DNA of 40,860 nucleotides, from the NCBI GenBank assembly GCA_964569555.1, contig CAZMTT010000006.1:1-40860 (forward strand), given 5' to 3'. Made by a program: the position numbers and the translations under genes. The notes below the pieces were generated by a model that was given only the letters and a program-made list of their open reading frames with translations, searched no databases and had not been told where the DNA came from. Each line of letters begins with the position of its first letter. Position 1 is the first letter of the stretch. This document shows positions 34,557 to 40,860 of the stretch, piece after piece. The DNA is from G020353235 sp964569555 (GTDB lineage Bacteria; Chloroflexota; Dehalococcoidia; Dehalococcoidales; JAUYDJ01).

Positions 34557-35006
34557 ATGACGGTAGCCCTTTCCGGTAAGGAAATTGCCACTAAACTGGA
34601 GAAGCAGTTTCCGGGAAGTGTTATTGAGTCAAGTGAAGATAGTCTCTTGATTAAGCCGGAATCCCTGCTGGATGTAGCTTCTTTTTTCAAGACGACACCC
34701 GAGTTTAATTGCAACTACCTTACCACCATCACCGCGGTTGATTACCGTGACTACTTTGAGGTGGTCTATATCTTAACTTCACTGGAGCATAACCACAGCC
34801 TTAAATTAAAGGCGCGCTGTCACGACCGGGAAAATCCTTCCCTGCCTTCGGTGTTCAGCCTGTGGCGGGCCGCCGACCTGCAGGAGCGGGAAATCTTTGA
34901 CCTCTTCGGGATTAAATTTGATGGTCACCCCAATATGAAACGCATTGTTCTCTGGGAGGGTTTCCCCGGTCATCCGTTAAGAAAGGACTGGCAGGGTGGC
35001 GATTAA
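34557..35006 (+). CDS. nuoC: NADH-quinone oxidoreductase-type subunit C
   Basis: NuoC is a peripheral-arm subunit without cofactors. The 149-residue protein shows the 30-kDa-subunit signature around CHDRENPSLPSVFSLWRAADLQEREIFDLFGIKF, then the conserved PLRKDW end. It begins directly after the nuoB stop with AGGAGG upstream and overlaps nuoD by 11 bases. Separate, not fused to nuoD as in E. coli. Confidence 0.95.
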   Translation: MTVALSGKEIATKLEKQFPGSVIESSEDSLLIKPESLLDVASFFKTTPEFNCNYLTTITAVDYRDYFEVVYILTSLEHNHSLKLKARCHDRENPSLPSVFSLWRAADLQEREIFDLFGIKFDGHPNMKRIVLWEGFPGHPLRKDWQGGD

Positions 35007-36099
35007 GACTGAGTCCTTTGTGCTCAATTTTGGTCCTCAGCACCCCTCAACCCACGGGGTGTTCCGGATGAGAATGACCCTTAACGGGGAAGTGGTGGTT
35101 GATATGGAGCCGATTTTCGGCTATCTGCACCGGGGCATTGAGAAGGTAGCCGAGGAGCGCACCTATAAGCAGAATATTCCCTTTACCGACCGGCTGGATT
35201 ACCTGGCTTCAATGAGCAATAATCTGGCTTACTGCCTGGCGGTGGAGAAGCTGGCTGACATTCCGGTCCCGGAACGGGCGGAATACCTGCGGGTGATTAT
35301 AGCTGAAATGCAGCGCCTCGCCAGCCACCTGATTGCGGTTGGCGCTTTTTTGAATGACTGCGGCGCCTTTATGACCCCTATCCTTTATATGATAAGGGAG
35401 AGGGAGAAGATTCTGGACCTGTTTGAGATGGTCTCCGGTCAGCGGCTCACCTATAACTTCATGCGTTTCGGCGGGGTGAGCCAGGATATTCCCGAGGAGT
35501 TTATGCCGGCGCTGGAAAAGGTTATCGCCGAGATGCCCGGTTTCATTGATGAATATGACCGGCTGCTGGCCGAGAACGAGATACTGCTGGCGCGGGCGAA
35601 AGGGGTTGGTATCCTGCCCAAAGAGCTGGCGATAAATATTGGTGCCAGTGGCCCGGTGCTGCGCGGCAGCGGGGTCAAGTGGGATATTCGTAAGGCTGAC
35701 CCTTACTCGATTTATGACCGCTTTGAGTTTGAGATTCCCACCGGTACCGTCGGTGACTGCTACGACCGCTACCGGGTAAGGGTTGAGGAGATGCGCCAGA
35801 GCGTGCGCATTATCAAACAGGCGATGGAGCAGCTTCCCGAGGGTGAGGTATTGACCGAGGTGCCGCTGCGGCTGCGTCCGCCCAAGGGAGAAGCTTACGG
35901 GCGCATTGAAGCCCCCAAGGGTGAGCTCGGCTTTTATCTGGTGTCAGACTACTCGCCCAATCCCTATCGCTTTCACGTTAGAGCGCCATCATTTATAAAT
36001 TTGACGGCTCTTCGGGATATGGCGGTCGGCTGGAAGATAGCTGATGCCATCATTGCCTTTGGCAGCATTGATATCTGTATGGGAGAGGTAGACAGGTAG
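34996..36099 (+). CDS. nuoD: NADH-quinone oxidoreductase-type subunit D
   Basis: NuoD forms the quinone pocket with NuoB. The 367-residue protein begins at GTG and carries NFGPQHPSTHGVFRM, the GYLHRGIEK segment, the LDYLASMSNN region, and the C-terminal end FGSIDICMGEVDR. These match the hydrogenase-like fold without the nickel cysteines. It overlaps nuoC and ends in a one-base overlap with nuoH. In most operons nuoE, F and G would follow here; they are absent. Confidence 0.96.
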   Translation: MAIKTESFVLNFGPQHPSTHGVFRMRMTLNGEVVVDMEPIFGYLHRGIEKVAEERTYKQNIPFTDRLDYLASMSNNLAYCLAVEKLADIPVPERAEYLRVIIAEMQRLASHLIAVGAFLNDCGAFMTPILYMIREREKILDLFEMVSGQRLTYNFMRFGGVSQDIPEEFMPALEKVIAEMPGFIDEYDRLLAENEILLARAKGVGILPKELAINIGASGPVLRGSGVKWDIRKADPYSIYDRFEFEIPTGTVGDCYDRYRVRVEEMRQSVRIIKQAMEQLPEGEVLTEVPLRLRPPKGEAYGRIEAPKGELGFYLVSDYSPNPYRFHVRAPSFINLTALRDMAVGWKIADAIIAFGSIDICMGEVDR

Positions 36100-37166
36100 T
36101 GTATTTGCTGGACAACTACTGGATACACTTTGCCGTATTTACGGTGGTCATCATTGCCTTTATCCTGACCATGGTGATGGGCTTTATCTACATTGAGCGG
36201 CGCTTTCTCGGCTTTATTCAGGTCCGCCTGGGACCAAATCGGACCGGCCCCTTCGGTCTGCTTCAGCCGGTGGCTGACGCCATCAAGGTATTGCTCAAAG
36301 AAGATATTATACCGGCCAAGGGTGACAAGCTGATTTTCTGGCTGGCGCCGCTGGTGGCTTTTGTGCCGGTATTTATGATTTTTGCCGTGGTGCCGTTCCA
36401 GAGGGGGGCACTGCTGGCTGACCTCAATGTGGGCATTCTCTATGTAGTTGCGGTCAGTTCAATAGTTGCGGTGGGGGTGTTTATGGCGGGGTGGAGTTCC
36501 AATAATAAGTTTGCTCTGGTCGGGGCGATGCGTGATGTTGCCCAGCTAATAAGCTATGAGATTCCGCTCGGTCTGGCTATCCTCAGTGTCGTCCTGCTCG
36601 CCGGCTCACTATCACTGACCCAGATTGTGGAGGCACAGAGCATCCCCTTTATCCTGCTTCAGCCGCTGGGTTTCCTGATATTCTTTATCGCCGCTCTCGC
36701 CGAGGTCAACCGCTGCCCCTTTGACCTGCTTGAGGCTGATTCGGAGATAGTGGCTGGTTTCAATATTGAATACTCCGGTATGAAGTTCGCCATGTTTTTC
36801 CTGACGGAATACTGTGAGGTGCTGGTGCTTTCGGCGCTGGTCGCCACCCTGTTCCTCGGTGGCTGGAGGGGGCCGCTGCTGCCGCCCTTCCTCTGGTTTG
36901 TAATTAAGATAGTGGCCGTGTTCCTGTTCGTCATCTGGATACGGGCCACTATCCCCCGGCTGAGAATAGACCAGGTAATGGGCTTTGCCTGGAAGGGTCT
37001 GTTGCCATTAGCCCTGATAAACCTGCTGATTACCGGTCTGGAAGTGCTGGTCTGGAAGGGAACACTGCCCTGGCTGGCAATATTCCTGAACATAGCCATA
37101 ATGGCCGTTTTGATACTTTTCTGGTCAAGGTTCTTCCGGTTAGGAGGGGGCCGAGTTGAGGTTTGA
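36099..37166 (+). CDS. nuoH: NADH-quinone oxidoreductase-type subunit H
   Basis: NuoH is the membrane subunit that lines the quinone entry and starts the proton path. The 355-residue protein has about eight helices and the conserved cytoplasmic loop ERRFLGFIQVRLGPNRTGPFG followed by LLQPVADAIKVLLKEDIIP. EVNRCPFDLLEADSEIVAGFNIEYSG is the second hallmark. It starts at GTG sharing one base with the nuoD stop and overlaps the next gene by 11 bases. Confidence 0.96.
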   Translation: MYLLDNYWIHFAVFTVVIIAFILTMVMGFIYIERRFLGFIQVRLGPNRTGPFGLLQPVADAIKVLLKEDIIPAKGDKLIFWLAPLVAFVPVFMIFAVVPFQRGALLADLNVGILYVVAVSSIVAVGVFMAGWSSNNKFALVGAMRDVAQLISYEIPLGLAILSVVLLAGSLSLTQIVEAQSIPFILLQPLGFLIFFIAALAEVNRCPFDLLEADSEIVAGFNIEYSGMKFAMFFLTEYCEVLVLSALVATLFLGGWRGPLLPPFLWFVIKIVAVFLFVIWIRATIPRLRIDQVMGFAWKGLLPLALINLLITGLEVLVWKGTLPWLAIFLNIAIMAVLILFWSRFFRLGGGRVEV

Positions 37167-39066
37167 GCGCTACGGTATTGGCATTGCCAAGGGTCTCTCG
37201 GTAACCCTGAGAAACCTGTTACGGGGGCCGATTACCACCCAATACCCGGAGCAGAAGCTGGACATCTCTCGTCGCGCCCGGGGCACCAAGTTTGCCTGGG
37301 ATGAAGAGAAGTGTGTCGGCTGTTACACCTGTGCCCGCAGCTGCCCCATTAGCGCCATTGAAATTGAAACTCCGGAGACGGCCGTCCAGGGGGAAATTAT
37401 AGCGCCGTGCCATGATACCTGCCCGGCGGGCGTGGATGCGGCCCGCTATGTCCGTCTCATTGCCCAGGGCAAGTTTGCTGATGCCCTGGCCGTAATCAGG
37501 GAGAGGATTCCCTTCCCTTCGGTCTGTGGTTTCATTTGTGCCCATCCCTGTGAGGATAAGTGTAACCGGGGCAAGATTGACCAGCCGATTGCCATCCGGG
37601 CACTGAAGAGGTTTTCCTGGGAGCATGACAACGGCCTCTGGCGCCAGAAAGGCAAGCAGCTGCCCCCCACCGGTAAGAAGGTGGCTATTGTCGGTGCCGG
37701 ACCGGCCGGACTGACTGCCGGCTACTATCTGGCCAAGCAGGGCCATAAGGTAACCGCCTTTGAGTCATTATCTATTGTCGGCGGTATGATCCGGGTAGGT
37801 ATCCCGGATTATCGCCTGCCCCCGAAGATAATCGATGATGAGATTGATGAGATAAGGAGAGTCGGCGTCGAGATTAAACTGAATACCAGGGTTGAGTCCG
37901 TCGATAAGCTCATGAAAGATGGCTATGATGCGGTTCTGATTGCGGTCGGCGCTCACCGTGGGGTAAAGATACCCCTGCCCGGCTCTGATTTAGATGGGGT
38001 GCTGATTGCGACCGATTTTCTGCGCGACGTCGCGCTGGGCAAGCCGGTTAAGGTCGGCAAGAGGGTGGTGGTGATTGGTGGTGGTAATGTTGGCTTTGAT
38101 TGTGCCCGCACCAGCCTGAGACTGGGTGCGGAGGAAGTCCGCGTTGCCTGTCTGGAGTGCCGCCGAGGCATGCTGGCCAGCGACGAAGAGATTGAGGAGG
38201 GCGAGCACGAAGGGGTGCTCGTTCATCCGTCCCATTCTTTTATCAAGATTACCGGTGATAACGGGCATGTTAGCGGTGTGGAGTGCCTTGATGTGCGCTC
38301 CTTTGGTTTTGATAAAGATGGTAAGCTGCACGTTGACTCTATCGCCGGCTCGGAACATATCCTGCCCGCCGAGACCATCATTTTCGCCGTGGGGCAGTGG
38401 CCTGAGCTGGGGCTGATTGAGGGGATGGAAGAGGTCAAGACGGTCAGGGGACGCACCGTGGAGGTTGATGAAGAAACCAAGGCGACCGGTAAGAAAGGCG
38501 TCTTTGCCGCCGGTGATGCCGTGACCGGGACGGATCTGGTCATCACGGCGATAGCCGCCGGCCGAAAGGCAGCCATCGCGATGGACAAATACCTGGGTGG
38601 GGACGGGGATATTGACGAGGTGCTGGCACCGGTTGAGGCGATGCCGACTAGGGTTGAGGGACCGAGAGAGGCGTTCCGCCCCGAGATACCCTTCATCCCG
38701 CTCAAAGAGCGGCTGTCTACCTTTAAGGGGGTGGAACTCAGCCTGGCGGAGCAGCTGGCGGTGGAAGAAGCAGAGCGGTGCCTGAGGTGTGACCTTGCCT
38801 ATCACCCGGAGAAGTATGAGGTGGACACCAGGAAGTGCATCTTCTGCGGCCTGTGTATTGAGTCCTGCCCCTTTGATGCCCTGTTCCTGGGTCATGTCTA
38901 TGAGCAGGCGGCGTACCGCAGCCGGGAGCTTATTTTAGAGAAAGAAGATATCAAGCGGGATGAGAAAGTGCCACCGAGTGGTTACTATCACCCCGAAGTT
39001 GCCGAAACTCTACCGAAGCAGACGCTGCTGGTGTATAACGAGAAGAAGGGTAAGAGCAAAGCATAA
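37156..39066 (+). CDS. NuoI ferredoxin subunit interrupted by a GltD-type NAD(P)/FAD oxidoreductase
   Basis: This 636-residue protein begins as NuoI (residues 1-72), with TLRNLLRGPITTQYPEQK and the cluster motif C53/C56/C59/C63. A complete GltD-like module follows: cysteine-rich part C85, C89, C124, C128, C132, C136; FAD-binding GAGPAG at 180-185; NAD(P)-binding GGGNVG at 308-313; and the second FAD motif GVFAAGDA at 448-455. NuoI then resumes with YEVDTRKCIFCGLCIESCPFDALF (C561/C564/C567/C571) and YEQAAYRSRELILEKED. NuoI's two clusters each need cysteines from both motifs, so the module must be a loop-like insertion. It lies where nuoI is expected; nuoEFG are missing. It probably feeds NAD(P)H electrons into complex I; the direction and nucleotide are inferred. 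Confidence 0.93.
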   Translation: MRFERYGIGIAKGLSVTLRNLLRGPITTQYPEQKLDISRRARGTKFAWDEEKCVGCYTCARSCPISAIEIETPETAVQGEIIAPCHDTCPAGVDAARYVRLIAQGKFADALAVIRERIPFPSVCGFICAHPCEDKCNRGKIDQPIAIRALKRFSWEHDNGLWRQKGKQLPPTGKKVAIVGAGPAGLTAGYYLAKQGHKVTAFESLSIVGGMIRVGIPDYRLPPKIIDDEIDEIRRVGVEIKLNTRVESVDKLMKDGYDAVLIAVGAHRGVKIPLPGSDLDGVLIATDFLRDVALGKPVKVGKRVVVIGGGNVGFDCARTSLRLGAEEVRVACLECRRGMLASDEEIEEGEHEGVLVHPSHSFIKITGDNGHVSGVECLDVRSFGFDKDGKLHVDSIAGSEHILPAETIIFAVGQWPELGLIEGMEEVKTVRGRTVEVDEETKATGKKGVFAAGDAVTGTDLVITAIAAGRKAAIAMDKYLGGDGDIDEVLAPVEAMPTRVEGPREAFRPEIPFIPLKERLSTFKGVELSLAEQLAVEEAERCLRCDLAYHPEKYEVDTRKCIFCGLCIESCPFDALFLGHVYEQAAYRSRELILEKEDIKRDEKVPPSGYYHPEVAETLPKQTLLVYNEKKGKSKA

Positions 39067-39554
39067 TGGGACTGGCAATTGCTTTCTGGATACTGGCCAT
39101 AGTTGGTGTCGCCGCTGCCCTGGCGGTGGTACTGCTGCGCAACATCTTCCGGGCGGCACTGGCCTTAATTCTGTGCTTCCTGACCATAGCCGGGCTCTAT
39201 GTAACCCTCAGCGCCGACTTTCTGGCGGCGGTGCAGGTTTTGATTTATGTCGGCGCTATCGCCATATTGATTATCCTGGCGATTATGCTGACCAGGGAAG
39301 TCCAGCGGGGTGGTCTCACCAATAAACTGCAAATCCCCGTTCTGGTGGTGGTGGTTTTGCTGCTGGGGGCGCTGATATACACCGTGGTCAGTACCCCGTG
39401 GGCGGTATCGACGGCAATGCCCCTGGTGCCGACCACCCCCGTCCTTGCCGGCAAGCTTTTCGGCGAAGGCGGGTTTATCCTGGTGGTGGAGATGGCGGCG
39501 GTTCTTTTGCTGGTCGCCATTCTGGGCGCAATAGTTCTGGTGAGGGAGAAGTAA
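39066..39554 (+). CDS. nuoJ: NADH-quinone oxidoreductase-type subunit J
   Basis: NuoJ is a five-helix membrane subunit near the peripheral-arm junction. The 162-residue protein shows RNIFRAALALILCFLTIAGLYVTLSADFLAAVQVLIYVGAIAIL, the conserved helix containing a pi-bulge, and a variable C-terminal half. Its ATG shares a base with the preceding TAA. nuoK follows six bases after its stop. Confidence 0.94.
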   Translation: MGLAIAFWILAIVGVAAALAVVLLRNIFRAALALILCFLTIAGLYVTLSADFLAAVQVLIYVGAIAILIILAIMLTREVQRGGLTNKLQIPVLVVVVLLLGALIYTVVSTPWAVSTAMPLVPTTPVLAGKLFGEGGFILVVEMAAVLLLVAILGAIVLVREK

Positions 39555-39560
39555 CCGAGT

Positions 39561-39872
39561 ATGGCAGTAGGTTTGGAACACTATCTGATATTATCAACGG
39601 TCCTGTTTGCCATCGGGCTCTACGGGGCGCTGTCCAAGCGCAACGCCATCGTTATCCTGATGTCAATTGAGCTTATGCTTATGGCGGTGAGTATCGCTCT
39701 GGTTGCCTTCTCCCGCTATATTGTGCCGTTAGCACTGACCGGACAGGTCTTTGTTATATTTATTATGGTGGTGGCGGCGGCTGAGGCGGCGGTGGGGCTG
39801 GCCATAATTATCGCTATCTATCGTGGCTATGAGACGATTGACGCCACCAAAATTAATTTAATGAAATGGTAA
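39561..39872 (+). CDS. nuoK: NADH-quinone oxidoreductase-type subunit K
   Basis: NuoK is the smallest antiporter-like membrane subunit, with three helices. The 103-residue protein has the conserved MSIELMLMAVSIALVAFSR helix with its functional glutamate, and AAAEAAVGLAIIIAIYR with the second glutamate. It lies between nuoJ and nuoL in the usual order. Normal length. Confidence 0.95.
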   Translation: MAVGLEHYLILSTVLFAIGLYGALSKRNAIVILMSIELMLMAVSIALVAFSRYIVPLALTGQVFVIFIMVVAAAEAAVGLAIIIAIYRGYETIDATKINLMKW

Positions 39873-39899
39873 ATTTTGTGAGGTAATAAGGGAGAGATA

Positions 39900-40860
39900 A
39901 TGCCGCATCAGTTACTCTGGCTCATATTTCTGCTACCGCTCTTCTCCTTTATCATAATATCGTTTGTGCTCCGCCCCTTCTTCAACGATAAGCCCCAGCT
40001 TGGCGGCTACACCACCATTGCCGCTATTGGTGGCTCTTTCGTGCTCTCCGTCTTTGCCCTGTTTGCCGTGATGGCTAACAGCGGGCAGGCCCTGCCCGTA
40101 CCCGATATTGAGTGGGTGCTCATTGAGGGCGGGGTCAGCATTCACCTGGGGCTGCTGGTTGACTCGCTGACCGCGGTGATGCTCATTGTGGTTACCCTGG
40201 TCAGCCTGATGGTGCAGATATACTCGCAGGGCTATATGCACGGCGACGCCGGCTATCACCGCTACTTCGCCTTTATGTCGCTGTTCACCGCTTCAATGCT
40301 GGGGCTGGTCCTGGCCGATAACCTGGTCTTCATGTTCGTCTTCTGGGAGGGGGTGGGGCTCTGCTCCTATCTTCTTATCGGCTTCTGGTTCCATAAGCCG
40401 TCAGCGGCCAATGCCGCCAAGAAAGCCTTTATCGTCACCCGCCTGGGCGACTTCGGCTTCCTGGCGGGCATACTGGCTCTGTATTTCAATACCGGGACCT
40501 TTGATATTGCGATGTTGCATGAATTGGTCGTAGCCGGGGCTATCTCAGGGACGATACTTACCTGGGTAGCCATCGGCGTCTTTTCCGGTGCGGTGGGTAA
40601 GTCAGCCCAGTTCCCGCTCCACGTGTGGCTGCCCGATGCTATGGAAGGCCCGACGCCGGTCAGCGCCCTGATTCATGCCGCCACCATGGTGGCGGCCGGT
40701 GTCTTTCTGGTCGCCCGCACCTTCCCCCTGTTTGAGCATTCTATGGAAGCGATGACCACGGTGGCTATTATCGGCGGCTTCACCGCCATTTTTGCCGCCT
40801 CCATCGGTCTGGTGATGACCGATATCAAGCGGGTGCTGGCCTATTCCACCATCAGCCAGC
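39900..40860 (+). CDS. nuoL: NADH-quinone oxidoreductase-type subunit L, 3' end outside the window
   Basis: The first 320 codons of this antiporter-like proton-pumping subunit are present and remain open at the window edge. GGAG lies five bases before ATG 39900. Recognisable parts are VDSLTAVMLIVVTLVSLMVQIYS, MFVFWEGVGLCSYLLIGFW with the conserved glutamate, GKSAQFPLHVWLPDAMEGPTP with the key lysine, and SALIHAATMVAAGVFLVAR. The rest of nuoL, and probably nuoM and nuoN, should lie just beyond. Confidence 0.95.
   Translation, partial: MPHQLLWLIFLLPLFSFIIISFVLRPFFNDKPQLGGYTTIAAIGGSFVLSVFALFAVMANSGQALPVPDIEWVLIEGGVSIHLGLLVDSLTAVMLIVVTLVSLMVQIYSQGYMHGDAGYHRYFAFMSLFTASMLGLVLADNLVFMFVFWEGVGLCSYLLIGFWFHKPSAANAAKKAFIVTRLGDFGFLAGILALYFNTGTFDIAMLHELVVAGAISGTILTWVAIGVFSGAVGKSAQFPLHVWLPDAMEGPTPVSALIHAATMVAAGVFLVARTFPLFEHSMEAMTTVAIIGGFTAIFAASIGLVMTDIKRVLAYSTISQ

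Noticed and set aside
37990..38895. A 301-codon open frame antisense to the fused nuoI
   Set aside because: It is a shadow of a conserved gene and has no recognisable motifs.
1..40860. CRISPR arrays, insertion sequences and rRNA genes
   Set aside because: No regularly spaced repeats, transposase genes or rRNA segments were seen anywhere in the window.

Overview
The window is a gene-dense, GC-rich stretch of an anaerobic bacterium. No gap without a gene exceeds about 235 bases. The combination is a selenocysteine-dependent respiratory formate dehydrogenase, an Rnf complex, a complex I with no NuoE/F/G in the usual place, an ADP-forming acyl-CoA synthetase and small ferredoxins. This fits a sediment-type Chloroflexota (Dehalococcoidia-like) genome, but that placement is inference from gene content and style, not from a phylogenetic marker.

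Layout. Positions 1-53 hold the 3' end of tRNA-Ala(TGC). A GNAT/ADP-forming acyl-CoA synthetase fusion (59-2770, minus) follows, then a small glutaredoxin-like protein, and a copper P-type ATPase with a YHS-domain partner (3194-5877, minus). From 5977 to 17079 lies a compact selenium region: selD (itself a selenoprotein, read through an in-frame TGA), selA-selB on the opposite strand, a short AT-rich insert with an HNH nuclease and a small membrane protein, the tRNA-Sec gene selC, and fdhE, fdnI, fdnH and fdnG (minus). FdnG also reads an in-frame TGA as selenocysteine and carries a Tat signal. The region therefore holds all the dedicated selenium-decoding components (SelA, SelB, SelC, SelD) plus two selenoproteins.

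Next come a lipoprotein cyclophilin (minus), leuS and proC (plus), and a drug-efflux-type operon (21364-25223, plus). That operon has a GbsR/MarR-like regulator with palindromes over its promoter and ribosome binding site, a membrane-fusion lipoprotein, an ABC ATPase with a repetitive tail, and a MacB-type permease. A cvpA-like gene closes the run at a strong bidirectional terminator (25750-25785). On the minus strand, apbE-rnfC-rnfD-rnfG-rnfE-rnfA-rnfB-rsmD-coaD-ferredoxin run from 33353 down to 25822. ApbE would attach FMN to RnfG and RnfD.

Divergent from apbE, a nuo operon starts at 33589: nuoA, B, C, D, H, an unusual nuoI, J, K and the first part of nuoL, which is cut by the window edge. 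nuoE, nuoF and nuoG are absent between nuoD and nuoH. Instead, nuoI is 636 residues long. Its two ferredoxin cluster motifs are separated by an entire GltD-type flavin/NAD(P) oxidoreductase with its own cysteine-rich domain. This looks like an alternative electron-input module built into complex I and is the most interesting item in the window. Together the genes suggest that formate electrons enter the membrane through FdnGHI, that Rnf couples ferredoxin and NAD, and that the modified complex I takes electrons from NAD(P)H and/or ferredoxin.
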